From NCBI GenBank assembly GCA_036417435.1, contig CM070904.1, positions 15,234,835-15,298,834 of the forward strand: 64,000 nt of DNA. Reading direction: 5' to 3'. Positions within the stretch are counted from its first letter, which is position 1; the number at the start of each line of letters is the position of its first letter. The stretch is from Inia geoffrensis. Taxonomy: Eukaryota; Chordata; Mammalia; Artiodactyla; Iniidae. This document shows positions 21,961-33,919 of the stretch, piece after piece. The notes below the pieces were generated by a model. It saw only the letters and a list, made by a program, of their open reading frames with translations, was not told where the DNA came from and searched no databases. Made by a program: the position numbers and the translations under genes.

Positions 21961-24900
21961 AATGGTAATAGGAATATACATATCAATAATTACCTTAAAT
22001 GTAAATGGATTAAATGCTCCAAATGAAAGACATAGACTGGCTGAATGGATACCAAAACAAGATGTATGCCTAGGCTGTCTAAAGACACCCATTTCAGACC
22101 TAGGGACACATAAAGACTGAAAGTGAGGGGATGGAAAAAGATGATCCATGCAAATGGAAATCAAAAGAAAGCTGAAGTAGCAATTCTCATATCAAACAAA
22201 AGAGACTTTACAATAAAGACTATTGCAAGAGACAAAGAAGGACACTACATAATGTTCAAGGGATCAATCCAAGAAGAACATATAAGAACTGTAAATATTT
22301 ATGTACCCAACATAGGAGTACCTCAACACATAAGGCAAATGTGAAGAGCTATAAAGAAATTGACAGGAACACAATCATAGTAGGGTACTTTAACACAATG
22401 CTGTTACCAATGGACAGATCATACAAACAGAAAATAAATAAGGAAACACAAGCTTTAAATGATACATTAAACAAGGTGGACTTAATTGATATTTACAGTA
22501 CATTCCATCCAAAAACAACAGAACACACTTTCTCCTCACATGCTCCAGGAACATTCTCCAGGATAGATGATATCTTGGGTCACAAAATAAGCCTTGGTAA
22601 ATTTAAGAAAATTGAAATTGTATCAAGTATCTTTTCTGATCACAATGCTATGAGATTAGATATCAATTACAGGAAAAAATCTGCAAAAACTACAAACAGA
22701 TGGAGGCTAAACAATACACTACTTAATAATGAAGAGAACACAGAAGAAATCAAAGATGAAATCAAAAAATACCTAGAAACAAATGACAATGAAAACATGA
22801 TGACCCAAAACCTATGGGATGCAGGAAAAGCAGTTCTAAGAGGGAAGTTTATAGCAATAGAATCCTACCTCAAGAAACAAGAAACATCTCAAATAAACAA
22901 CCAAACCTTACACTGAAAGCAATTAGAGGAAGAAGAACAAAAAACCCCTAAGTTAGCAGAAGGAAAGAAATCATAAAAGTCAGATCAGAAATAAATGAAA
23001 AAAAACTGAAAAAAATGATAGCAAAGATTAATAAAACTAAAAGCTGGTTCTTTGAGAAGATAAACAAAATTGATAAACCATTAGCCAGACTCATCAAGAA
23101 AAAAAGGGAGAAGGCTCAAATCAATAGAATGAGAAATGAAAAAGAAGTAACAACTTACACAGCAGAAATACAAAGGATCATGAGAGATTACTACAAGCAA
23201 CTATATGCCAATAAAATGGACAACCTGGAAGAAATGGACAAATTCTTAGAAAAGCACAACTTTCTGAGACTGAACCAGGAAGAAATACAAAATATAAACA
23301 GATCAATCACAAGCACTGAAATTGAGACTGTGATTAAAAACCTTCCAACAAACAAAAGCCCAGGACCAGATGGCTTCACAGGTGAATTCTATCAAAAATT
23401 TAGAGCAGAGCTAACACCTGTCCATCTCAAACTCTTCCAAAATATAGCAGAAGGAGGAACACTCCCAAACCCATTCTATGAGCCCACCATCACCCTGATA
23501 CCAAAACCACACAAAGATGTCACAAAGAAAGAAAACTACAGGCCAATATCACTGATGAACATAGATGCAAAAATCCTTAACAAAATAATAGCAAACAGAA
23601 TCAACAGCACATTGAAAGGATCATACACCGTGATCAAGTGGAATTTATCCCAGGAATACAAGGATTCTTTAATATACATAAAGCAATCAATGTGATACAC
23701 CATATTAACAAATAAAGGAGAAAAACCATATGATCATCTCAATAGATGCAGAAAAAGGTACTGACAAAATTCAAGACCATTTATGATAAAAACTCTCCAG
23801 GAAGTACGCATAGAGGGAATTTACCTCAACATAATAAAGGCCATATATGACAAACCCAGAACCAACATCGTTCTCAATAGTGAAAAACTGAAAGCATTTC
23901 CACTAAGATCAGGAACAAGACAAGATTGCCCACTCTCACCACTATTATTCAACATACTTTTGGAAGTTTTAGCTGCAGCAATCAGAAAGGAAAAAGAAAT
24001 AAAAGGAATCCAAATCAGAAAACATGAAGTAAAGCTGTCACTGTTTGCAGATGACATGATTCTATACATAGAGAATCCTAAAGATGCCACCAGAAAACTA
24101 CTAGAGTTAATCAATGAATTTGGTAGCATAGCAGGATACAAAATTAATACACAGAAATCTCTTGCATTCCTATACACTAATGATGAAAAATATGAAAGAG
24201 AAATTAATGAAATGCTCCCATTTACCATTGCAACAAAAAGAATAAAATACCTAGGAATAAACTTACCTATGGAGACAAAAACATTTATGCAGAAATCTAT
24301 AAGACACTGATGAAAGAAATTAAAGATGACACAAACAGATGGAGAGATATACCATATTCTTGGATTGGAAGAATCAACATTGTGAAAATGACTATACTAC
24401 CCAAAGCAATCTACAGATTCAATGCAGTCCTTATCAAATTACCAATGGCACTTTTCACAGAACTAGAACAAAAAATTTCACAATTTCTATGGAAACACAA
24501 AAGACTCCGAATAGCCAAAGCAATCTTGAGAAAGAAAAACGTAGCTGGAGGAATCAGGCTCCAGACTTCCGAGTATACTACAAAGCTACAGTAATCAAGA
24601 CAGTATGGTACTGGCACAAAAACAGAAATATAGATGAATGGAACAGGATAGAAAGCCCAGAGATAAACCCACGCACATGTGGTCATCTTATTTTTGATAA
24701 AGGAGGCAAGAATATACAATGGAGAAAAGACAGCCTCTTCAATAAGTGGTGCTGGGAAAACTGGACAGCTACATGTAAAAGAATGAAATTAGAACACTCC
24801 CTAACACCATACACAAAAATAAACTCAAAATGGATTAAAGACCTACATGTAAGGCCAGACACTATCAAACTCTTAGAGGAAAACATAGGCAGAACACTCT

Positions 24901-25773
24901 ATGACATTAATCACAGCAAGATCCTCTTTGACCCACCTCCTAGAGAAATGGAAATAAAAATAAAAATAAATATATGGACCTATTGAAACTTAAAAGCTTT
25001 TGCACAGCAAAAGAAACCATAAACAAGACAAAAAGGCAACCCTCAGAATGGGAGAATATATTTTCAAATGAAGAAACTGATGAAGGATTAATCTACAAAA
25101 TTTACAAGTAGCTCATGCAGCTCAATATCAAAAAAACAAGCAACCCAATCCACAAATGGGCAGAAGATCTAAACAGATATTTCTCCAAAGAAGATACACA
25201 GATTGCCAACGAACACATGAAAGGATGCTCAAAATCACTAATCAATAGAGAAATGCAAATCAAAACTACAATGAGGTATCACTTCACACTAGTCAGAATG
25301 GCCATCATCAAAAAATCTACAAACAATAAATGCTGGAGAAGGTGTAGAGAAAAGGGAACCCTCTTGCACTGTTGGTGGGAATGTAAATTGATAGTGTCAC
25401 TATGGAGAACAGTGTGGAAGTTCCTTAAAAAATTAAAAATAGAAATACCATATGACTCAGCCATCCCACTACTGGGCATATAACCTGAGAATACCATAAT
25501 TCAAAAAGAGTCATGTACCACAATGTTCATTGCAGCTCCATTTATAATATAGCCAGGACATGGAAGCAACCTAAGTGTCCATTGACAGATGAATGGATAA
25601 AGATGTGGCACATATATACAATGGAATATGACTGAGCCATTAAAAGAAACAAAATTGAGTTATTTGTGGTGAGGTGGATGGACCTAGAGACTATCATACA
25701 GAGTGAAGTATGTCACAAAGAGAAAAGCAAATACCGTATGCTAACACATATACATGGAATCTAAAAAAAAAAA
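21961..25773 (+). pseudogene. L1-B ORF2 (endonuclease/reverse transcriptase) remnant
   Basis: The start reads MVIGIYISIITLNVNGLNAP. In the endonuclease part, the catalytic GDFN motif has become GYFN (about 22385) and FSDHNAMRLD is kept (about 22640). The linker and fingers survive at 23015-23695 ([27 protein letters not shown]). The palm keeps [13 protein letters not shown] at about 24040-24080. The C-terminal third continues through 24310-24986 and 25115-25483 in shifting frames, including a cysteine-rich piece near 25330 ([20 protein letters not shown]). At least six openings in different frames show multiple frameshifts, so no full-length product is possible. Confidence 0.92.
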
Positions 25774-26146
25774 AAAGTTCTGAAGAACCTTGGGGCAGGA
25801 CAGGAATAAAGACGGAGATGTAGAGAATGGACTTGAGGACACAGGGAGGGGGAAGGGTAAGCTGGGACGAAGTGAGAGAGTGGCACGGACTTATATATAT
25901 TACCAAATGTAAAATAGATAGCTAGTGGGAAGCAGCCACATAGCACAGGGAGATCACCTTAGTGCTTTATGACCATGTAGAGGGGTGGGATAGGGAGGGT
26001 GGGAGGGAGGGAGATGCAAAAGGGAGGAGATATGTGGATATATGTATATGTATAGCTGATTCACTTTGTTATAAAGCAGAAACTAACACACCATTGTAAA
26101 GCAATTATACTCCAATAAAGATGTTAAAAAAAAAAAAAAACTAGGT

Positions 26147-26185
26147 GACCTCTGCATTCCCTTAAATTTCTATTATTTCTACCAC
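26147..26185 (+). repeat. Ancient SINE (MIR-like), part 3 of 3
   Basis: 'gacctctgcattccctt' followed by 'aaatttctattatttct' completes the SINE broken at 11977 and 18672, matching the usual 'gatctctaaggtcccttcc...ctatgattct' ending. Continuity across both insertion sites supports the two-step history. Confidence 0.65.
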
Positions 26186-26264
26186 AGTCAATCAAATAAA
26201 GAGATTAATTTCCACATGGTTGGAGAGAAGGAAACTGTCTCCCTGGCACCCATGCTGGGGTTTT

Positions 26265-26425
26265 CCTGACTTTGCCTTATGTAAACCTGCAACAACTCTA
26301 AGAGATTGGCACCACTCTCCCCACTTAACAGATGACATCGCCAAGTCTTAAATCAGTGAAGCAATGTGTCCCAGGCTACGAGATGGAGGGTGGTAGGATG
26401 AAGACTCAGACTCTGTTTCCACAAC
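26265..26425 (-). repeat. MIR SINE, antisense
   Basis: 'caacaactctaagagattgg', 'cccacttaacagatgacatc' and 'gtcccaggctacgagatgg' follow the order of a reverse MIR (three landmarks, all diverged). Confidence 0.65.
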
Positions 26426-26429
26426 TTTC

Positions 26430-27990
26430 TATTCTTCCATGGGGCCCGTGCTCCCTCACAAGCCACATAAAGAAGGCCAGTGTCATTTCTTTGTAGTCCT
26501 GCCTTGTCAGTCCTCAGGAGAAAGCCCTGTGCCAGACAACACTATTTGCATGCCCAGAATTGAGCAGGACACAGAGGGGATGCCAACACATAGAATCTGT
26601 GCTCCTGCCCTCTGGCTTGGGTGACAGGCTTCTGGTAAATGACATCTACTGAAAGTGGCTGCGGGGATCAGAGTGAGAGTTCACCCTGACATTTCCCATG
26701 TCCCATTCTTTCTTTATTCCTAAAGCAACCATCTTCATCCAGAAGAACCCAGGGGCTTTTCACTGCACCATTCAGATATTTGTGGCACAGCCATAACCCT
26801 CACTTTTCATCATCTCTTTTCTTTCATCCCTGTAAATTCCAGTTCTGGCTGGGGGTAGGGTGTGGGTGGAATTAAAACCTTTCCATGCCTGCATGTGGAA
26901 GTCCAATGCAAAAATAATTAAATCTCCAACCATTTATCTTTTATCTCTAATTCTAATCCACTGTTCTGAGAATGATTTGAATGGTGTGCTTCCCCTGCTG
27001 TGTAATTTAAAATTGAGTTCACACTTAGCTAACTTTTTACTGTTAGGAATGTTTCTGCAGCAGGCATTTCAGCCTCCTCACAAGAACAGTTCTAATTTGG
27101 AGCTCAAACAGAGAGAGGGAGTTGGTATTGCAGGAATGTCAGCCAAGCTCCTGGTTTAATGGCTGTGCGGTGGCTGAGTAGTTGCAGATGTGAGCACTTC
27201 AGGGCAAGCAGCAGTGCTAGGATGTAAAGGCCTCCAAGACCTGGTATTTCAAAGTGGGTAAATTTAAACAAAATTGTGGCATAGGATTTCTTTTTGATGC
27301 TATTTTTTGGTGTCAAAGCCGCTACTTGATACCCAACATGGTAGCTCCTATTCAATCTACTCTTCATAATCATGGCATCTCTAAGATAGAAAATTAATTG
27401 GATGAGGTTAAATATCCCCTTTCATGTCAAAAAAATTGGTTTTTCTAGGGATTAAAGGATTAACGTGGTGTTAAGTCCCTAAAGAGGTTAAAATACTTTA
27501 TTATTCATTACAAAACACAAAGATCGGGCTGTTATTTTTTTCTTATGTCACTGCCACTCATGTCATTAAAGGGAGCACCACGGAAAACTGATAATGACAA
27601 TTTCAGAAGCTCTTAATGCTCTTCAAAACGTATGTCTGCCCTGCTTACAAACTCTTCCTGGTTAAAATAGCCTGAACTATATCAAATTGAAGACTTTAAC
27701 AGCCTAGTCTCGGTGCCAGATGATCAGTGAGTAGGGATGAGCTTTCAGGAAAGTCGTCAAGGCTGTAAAGTGTGGCATTTCATACTGACGTTCTCTCAGC
27801 TTCTGACCAAAGAGCGCCACTTCCCATCAACAGCTGAGAAGATACTTCCAGTTTGGCTCAAAGGATGGAGAAAGCTGGGCTATGCCAGGTCACCACAAGA
27901 GCAGGCACTTTTCAAATTAGGGTTTACACTCTTTCTCTACCCCATACAAAAACAGTGATTTCAGTACTGTTTCCATCATATTTTGCCATT
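26430..27990. other. Low-copy DNA, no gene recognised
   Basis: About 1.5 kb free of repeats I can name, AT-rich with many TAAT-type words in 26900-27700. The openings are short (under 100 codons) and motif-free. The lack of repeats next to heavily invaded DNA would fit conserved non-coding sequence, but this cannot be shown from one genome. Confidence 0.45.
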
Positions 27991-27995
27991 TTGAA

Positions 27996-28047
27996 GAGTT
28001 GGAAAAATCCCTACATCCAATGAGTTGGAAAAATCCCTACATCCAAT
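27996..28047. repeat. Exact 26-bp tandem duplication
   Basis: The 26-bp unit starting 'gagttggaaaaatcccta' and ending 'catccaat' occurs twice in a row without a mismatch, so the duplication looks recent. Confidence 0.95.
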
Positions 28048-28155
28048 GTCGACTTTTTGCACCTGAGGAAACCAGGGCACAGATCTGGGGCATGACTTGC
28101 TCTTAGGCACTCAATTGTAAGTGACAAGGTGGCACTGGAGCCCAGTTTCCTGACA
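28048..28155 (-). repeat. MIR SINE fragment, antisense
   Basis: 'gcacctgaggaaaccagggc' and 'ggtggcactggagcccagttt' match the reverse MIR core. Confidence 0.55.
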
Positions 28156-28539
28156 ATCATCCTTCCCCTCTCCCTTAACTACTTCCCCAGTTTCTGCATT
28201 CTCCTTCAGATGGATGGCTTGGTGACCAAGGGCTCACACTTGAAAGATGAATGTTGGAAGTTACAACTCAGACTGAGACCACAGCACATGTCCAAGGTCA
28301 CTGGGCCACACAGTGACCATCCATGACCTCAGCCCAGTGAGGCCCAGGTTCTGAGCTAACTGTACACAGTCTTCACAGATTCGGGAAGCCTAGTTTCACC
28401 TTCCATTCAAATCCATCTTGGGAGGCTCCTGGCCGTCTCCTGGGGGACATAAAGGCAAAGCAATTAATTTAGATATCATCAGGACAGGCTATGCCGGGCA
28501 AAGAATAATGAGTCAAACATAGAATTGAGGGTTTGAGAT

Positions 28540-28750
28540 AATCATGTCAAGTAACTTTCATAAAATTAGAGTCAGACAAGATAAAGAGCCATGAGAGGTA
28601 ACATACAAAACACCACCAGGGTCAAAAGAGAGAGGTCTGTTCAAGTTGGGGAATCCAGAAATGATTCATGGGTGGGGAATTGGCTTTTGCGTGAGTCTTG
28701 AAGGAAGCATACACTTCAGGAGGTGTAGATAAGGCAAGGACATTCAATCT
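28540..28750. repeat. Ancient interspersed repeat, family not named
   Basis: 'gagtcttgaaggaagcata' within a long purine-biased stretch resembles a widespread old mammalian repeat that I also see at 29160-29465 and 45985-46410. I recognise the text pattern but cannot assign the library name. Confidence 0.4.
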
Positions 28751-28766
28751 GAAAGAAAACACATAC

Positions 28767-28823
28767 TGACACCTGAAACTAACACAACACTGTAAATCAA
28801 CTATATTTCAATAAAAATAAATA
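28767..28823 (+). mobile_element. 57-bp L1 insertion (3' tip only)
   Basis: The insert 'tgacacctgaaactaacac ... caataaaaataaat' is the last few dozen bases of an L1 3' UTR. It is bounded by an exact 15-bp duplication, 'aaagaaaacacatac', at 28752-28766 and 28824-28838. It is a genuine but extremely truncated retrotransposition event. Confidence 0.93.
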
Positions 28824-28889
28824 AAAGAAAACACATACATGAAGAGGAAGGCAGAGAGCACTGTTCAGGAGGCCGTGAGTGATGATTTC

Positions 28890-29155
28890 TTCAAGGCCAA
28901 CTGATATGTCTTCCCCTCCAGGAAGCACTCCCTGATTGTTCCAGGCTGGTTAAGTATGCCCTCCAGTGCTCCCTCAGCACCCCAGGCACACTCCCACCAT
29001 CGCATTAGCCAGAACACTGTGTCACAGATTTGCCCCCATCAGACCCTAAACAACTCGAAGTCACTTCAGATCACTTTTTACATTGTTTTGTGTGTAACCC
29101 CAGCACAATGCCTGACCCATGGTAAGTTTCCCCCAAATATTTGTTAAATGTGTCA
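28890..29155 (+). repeat. L2 LINE 3' part
   Basis: 'cctccaggaagcactccctg' early and 'cccagcacaatgcctgacc' with 'aaatatttgttaaatgtg' at the end give the L2 3' order. Confidence 0.75.
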
Positions 29156-29159
29156 AGGG

Positions 29160-29465
29160 CTCAGTTTGGATCACTGAAAAGAAATCATCAAGAGAAGTCT
29201 TAAAAGGGAGTTTGGGGCCTATCTGGGGAGGGCCTTGGTGTCTAGGGTTAGGACCCTGTGCCTTATGCAGCATGGGATGGAGAGCAGAAAGGTGATGGGG
29301 CAGGAAAGGACGTGAATGGAGCTGCCCTTCGAGAAGAGTGCTCTGACTCGGGAGTGAAAGATCCATTGTAACAGGGAGAACCAGGACCTGAGCACTAGGC
29401 TAGGTGGGCTCCACAGGACACCCTGAGCCTTCAGGGAGGAGGCCCTGACCTGCCCAGGGTCGATG
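29160..29465. repeat. Ancient interspersed repeat, family not named
   Basis: 'ggggagggccttggtgtct', 'gagagcagaaaggtgatggg' and 'cattgtaacagggagaacc' follow the order of an old repeat related to the one at 45985-46410. Minus-strand openings across it are chance. Confidence 0.45.
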
Positions 29466-29818
29466 AGGTGGGGGTCAGGGAGATGAGCACAAGAGGAGTT
29501 GCAAGGAAAGGAAGGGGCGGATGCACATCCACCCATAGCTGTGTGTTCCTTGGTTGGCAAGGATGGGAAGAGGGAGCTTTCTAACATCTATTTCTTGGAG
29601 GTATGGTCCACAAAATATCTACTGCCTATAAAGTGCTTTTAATGTTTCAGATGCAACAACCACAAGGGGAAAGAAATGTTACTTCTGCATCTTCACTGGA
29701 GAAAGCTAAGATACACAGACATGCAAGGTTTGGCCCAGAGAGACACAGGAAATCAAACTCAACTAAAACATTGGAAAATCACTGTTGATACAAAATCCAA
29801 GTTTTAGATGTTGTCCAT

Positions 29819-29822
<4 letters not shown>

Positions 29823-29850
<28 letters not shown>
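29823..29850. repeat. (CA)n microsatellite
   Basis: An uninterrupted CA run of about 14 units, ending at 'cgcctc'. Confidence 0.97.
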
Positions 29851-29852
<2 letters not shown>

Positions 29853-30249
29853 CTCAACTCACCTGATTTTCAATTAGCATTCAGTTAGTATGTCACAACA
29901 GGCAACGTTTTCAATTAGATGCTAACGTGTATTTTACTGTATTTCTTTAAATTCTGCATGTTTCATATTTGCCTTCAATAGAGCACACTGCCAAACTTTT
30001 AAAAAGCTGCAGAAAGACCCAGAGGATCAGTGGGTAGGCAGACAGAGAGCTGAAGATTCAGGGTGGTCAGTGAATTTTACCATGGCCGCTCCTGCAGGCC
30101 CCTTTACATTGTTTCATTGTGTACTGTCTACCCACGTGTCCAGTTCAATGGTACACACGTGGCCTTTAGAGAGTCCCCAATCTAATGTCCCGTGACTCAG
30201 CTCTTGCCTGTGAGAAAATGACAGATAATCAGCTTGAGAAGTCAATGCA
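29851..30249. other. Low-copy DNA, nothing recognised
   Basis: About 400 bp between the CA run and the next SINE, with no gene and no repeat that I can name. Confidence 0.45.
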
Positions 30250-30463
30250 AGGGGAGTTCCACTGGTGGTCCAGTGGTTAAGACTTCACCTTCCAATACCG
30301 GGGGTGCAGGTTCCATCCCTGGTCGGGGAGCTAAGGTCCCACATACCTCATGGACAAAAAACCCCAAAACATAAAACAGAAGCAATGTTGTAACAAATTC
30401 GATAAAGACCTTAAAAATGGTCCACATCAAAAGAAAAAAAGTACCGTTAAAAAATTTAAAAAG
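30250..30463 (+). mobile_element. CHR-type SINE, second subfamily
   Basis: The head 'ggggagttccactggtgg' and B-box-like 'ggttccatccc' are followed by a tail containing 'agcaatgttgtaacaaattc' and 'aaaaatggtccacatc', a tail type different from the copies at 10255 and 52721. The flanks 'gtcaatgca' (30241-30249) and 'gtcaacgca' (30464-30472) are a likely target-site duplication. Confidence 0.9.
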
Positions 30464-30634
30464 GTCAACGCACGCACACCACATACGCAGTCCACATGCC
30501 TCACTCCAAGCATCTCACCACCAAACAGCAGCAATACCATTGCAAAAATATTACCACAGGAGTACATAATCTATGATTACAGAATTATGAGAATCAGTGG
30601 GAAAGCAGTAAAGAAGACAATGGCTAAAGGAGAA

Positions 30635-30775
30635 GTCTCCAAGTCAGGGTCATGGCTTCACAATTTACTAGATGAATAGCTTTGGGCAAATTACTCAGAC
30701 CACTTTGACCCTCAGTTTTTTAATCTACAAAATGAAGGTAATAGTAATAAAAACTTACCTAAGCGGGGTTTTTGG
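30635..30775 (+). repeat. MIR SINE
   Basis: 'gggcaaattactcagacc', 'ctcagttttttaatctac' and 'aaaatgaaggtaatagtaat' are in MIR order. Confidence 0.75.
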
Positions 30776-30779
30776 CAAG

Positions 30780-30945
30780 CTGAATAAGAAATCATATTGT
30801 AATATATGACATAGTATTTTGATATATAATATATATACTGGCAAGTACATAGCTTACGTAGTATGTGTATGTATATATAGTATGACATATAGTATAAATA
30901 TAGCATATTATACTATATTATTAATATATTGTTATGATATAACTT
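30780..30945. repeat. AT-rich (TA)n-like tract
   Basis: Imperfect TA/TATG repetition ('tatataatatatatactgg', 'gtatatatagtatgac'). Small minus-strand openings here are low-complexity artefacts. Confidence 0.8.
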
Positions 30946-33140
30946 TAGCTTGAGTATGAAGGGACTATCTTGTATACTGAAATGAAGAGGAGGCCGGGCA
31001 GAGATGAGACAGGTGGGATTTCTCTGGCCGGCAGCAGCAGGGGCTGGGCGGCCTCCATGGGGCAGCAGAAGAAGGGAGGGAAGGAGCTTAACCTGCACAA
31101 TACGTGCAGGAGCTGCAGTCACCTGGCAAGAAGGCAGGCAGGGGGGAAACCACTTGTCTGTACGTGCTTCAGCATCAGGGTCAGACAAACGGTGCAACAG
31201 AGTCTGGAGAAGCATGAAGTGAGGGGCAACAGCAGACAGGGATTGTCTGACGGAGCCTGCTGAGAAGGAAGGGTAGGTAAATGCTAGTATAATTCGAAGA
31301 GACTTCCACGGTAAGCCTGACCAGGCAACCAAAGCAGGTTGATGTAACAGGCACTATTTTAAATCAATAATTATTATGTTAATGCTAACATCGGCTTGCA
31401 TCTTCACGTGGCCCTTTTCAACATTCTTGATGCACCCGGATGCCACGGTCTTCCTTGTTCCCTCACCTCAATGCAGTAAAGCTGCAGATGTATTACTTTT
31501 CCTACTTTATAAAGGTGAGAAACCTGAGAGCAAATATTCTAGGATCTGTGCAAAGCCACATAGGCACCTGAGGCACACTGTTGTGCCCTCATAATTAGGG
31601 AGTCTTCTTGTTGGGTTGTGCCATTTTGGATGGTATCTAGTCTTTCTCTAGACCCCTTTGAATAATCCTGAAGGCCCAAGTCCATCTCTTTTGTTTCTTT
31701 TGCAACTTTCAAGTCCCTTCTCCCCCCTGTTCCCCTCCTTGAAACACACTGGAGGCCCCTCTGGATGCTTGATCTTGCAGGTGCTCAATGAATCCTCATG
31801 GAACCATGGACAGAATGGCCTTCCTGCTGGGGCACTTGCTTCACCATTCACAACTCCAGCTGGCCCTCGGCACTGACTTCACATCCCCAAGGGTTTGCCC
31901 TGAGTGAGGGATGGATTCTAGGGACCAGCACAGCTAATGCTGTGACACACTGGACATGGTGGAGCTGCTGACCAAAGTGAGGAAGATGCCACCCTGGTCA
32001 GTAGCTGTGCCCTGAACCAGCTCCACTGCAAACAAGCTACTGGTGGTGGGGAAAATGTCAGCCCTGCATGCTGTACCTCGAGGCACCACTCTCCAAGGGG
32101 CTCCCAAATTATTCTACGGCCAGGGTGTCCAAATTCTTTTAAAGCCGAGGTGGCCTCTTGCACAGCGTATCCGCTCCTGGCTTTGGGAGAGGAAGGACAG
32201 CACGCTGGCCAAGCGTCCAGCTCTCTTACCCCTGGAACAGAGCAAGATCAGAGTTGACAACAATGCATTTTAGAAGAGACTTTTCTGGTATGGTGACAAG
32301 TCCCTAAGCCAAAGATTCTCTGAAGCCAAAGCAATTTGAAAGGCAGAGCCTCGCAGGCAGCTCCCTAGCCCTTCCTCTCAGTTCTCGTGGCTGATCATCA
32401 GAATGTAATGTAGCTGGACATTACTATCTTAGTTTCCCACAGAAAAGCGTGTGCTTAAATAAGATTTAATGTTATGACCTTAGCCTTTATAGAGGGTTGA
32501 TAGCAGCAACATTTGGGAACGTACCTCTGCCTTTGTAGAACTGCAGTGAAAGATGGTGTCCATTGTGCTACCTGGTGTCCCACGCAGCCCTGATCAATAA
32601 ATCCTCCTTCCACACAAGGCCGGGGAAAGTCTATCTCTCCCAACTTGTATTCCTTCTCTCTTCAGATATTACTGACTGGATAACCAAATGTGCATTCCTT
32701 TTCTCTTTTTCCTTTTTCCTTCATTTCTATTAAACTGGCACTGAACTCAATCTTCAACTTCAGTAGCTGATCCCATCCCTGTCTCTGCCCACGTCTGTTT
32801 CTCTCTCCTTTCTTTTTATTTGCTTTTATCTCTTAATGGTCATTTTATGTATAGCTAATTTTGTAGGCTGCTCAAATCCTGCTCCTCGTTTAAGAAAAGA
32901 AGAAATAATAGATGATTGATAGACAGAGATACATGAAAAGGATTAGGTAAGTTGATTAAGCTTTGGGTGAACGGATGGAGGTGAGGGGTGGGTAGATAGA
33001 CTGAACTGAGTTTCATCATTTCATTCACACAGTTAACCTGAAATGGAATCAGGAGTCCAGAGTCAGCCCTGTTATTGAACCAAGATTTCCATTCAGTCGA
33101 GCTTAGCAAAAATATATTGAGTATCTATAACATGAACGCA
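30946..33140. other. Low-copy DNA, no gene recognised
   Basis: About 2.2 kb. A weak antisense MIR-like piece may lie at 31480-31590 ('tataaaggtgagaaacctg'). The overlapping openings at 30913-31332 (complement) and 30970-31263 lie on opposite strands of the same GC-richer patch and have no recognisable domain. Confidence 0.45.
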
Positions 33141-33149
33141 AATTTTTCC

Positions 33150-33245
33150 GGGATACGGTTTGTGTTTTATTGATATTTATATCCAGCACAAGGCTGCCGT
33201 TATAGTAGGTGCTCACAAAATGTTTGAGGCAAGTTGAATTCAATT
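33150..33245 (+). repeat. L2 LINE 3' end
   Basis: 'tatatccagcacaaggctgcc' region followed by 'gtaggtgctcacaaaatg' and 'tttgaggcaagttgaatt' is L2-terminal in pattern. Confidence 0.6.
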
Positions 33246-33379
33246 AAACTAGAAACTTACTCTACCAGATGCAATACCCAACACCCAGAGCCCACCACAT
33301 CCTTGGGGAGATATAATTCACAAACCTGAATAGATCGCAATGGCCATGTAATCAATACTCCCCTCCTAGACCACTCATG

Positions 33380-33680
33380 CTGATCACCCCAGACCATGCT
33401 CATTCCTGCTGCGGGCCTTTCTCATGCTACTTTCCCATCCACAATGCCCACTCCCTTCCCATCCATTTAACCAGCTCCTACCAGACTTTGAGACTTAAAT
33501 CAAGTCTCACCACCATAAAACTTGTTTCCAATTCCAGCCAGCCCACATTGATTTCCCCTTCCCTGATCATCCACTGCACATGAGGCCCCTCAGGGACCTC
33601 TGACAACCCATGACTCGCCCACCCAAACATCCCACAGGGGCCTCCATTTCAGCATGTACAGAGTGGAACCTCCCCCTCCA
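33380..33680 (+). repeat. Possible L2 LINE 3' UTR piece
   Basis: C-rich text with 'agacttaaatcaagtctcacc', 'ttccccttccctgatc' and 'ttcagcatgtacagagtgg' resembles the middle of L2 3' sequence. Divergence is high. Confidence 0.4.
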
Positions 33681-33840
33681 ACTGCCAGGTAATCTGAGTT
33701 GGTGTGTGTGTGTGTGCGTGTGCAGGTCCTGTGATGAAACTACCAGAGACAGAGATCAGATCCTGGCCCTGCCACTGTGTTGGCATTGATCATTGGTCAG
33801 GGTTCAATCAAAGAAACAGATCCACTGGGATGAATCTATC

Positions 33841-33919
33841 GTGTTGGCCAAAAATTTATTTTGGATTTTTCCATAAGATGTTACAGGAAAACCCGAATGA
33901 ATTTTTGGCCAACCCAGTG
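33841..33919. mobile_element. Mariner-type MITE (80 bp)
   Basis: The inverted termini 'gtgttggccaaaaat' and 'atttttggccaacccag' and the central 'ttttccataagatgttac' match the cetartiodactyl mariner-derived miniature element. It has no transposase gene. The ends are slightly decayed, so the TA target pair is not clean. Confidence 0.88.

Larger units (their letters stand above)
18673..26135 (+). mobile_element. L1-B: full-length L1, sense, with nested L1 tail
   Basis: The poly(A) at 26126-26140 and the matching 'aaaaactaggt' at 18662-18672 and 26136-26146 mark the ends of one insertion. The order is: about 136 bp of non-L1-like DNA (18673-18808), 5' UTR from 'gagagaccttcaagatggc' (about 18809-20857), ORF1 20858-21903, ORF2 21961 to about 25773, and a 3' UTR ending 'ccaataaagatgtt'. 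A second L1 3' end is nested in ORF1 (21628-21861). The element is about 7.1 kb without that piece, longer than L1-A because its 5' UTR is about 2 kb. It is inactivated by a lost ORF1 start, stops and frameshifts. Confidence 0.92.
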
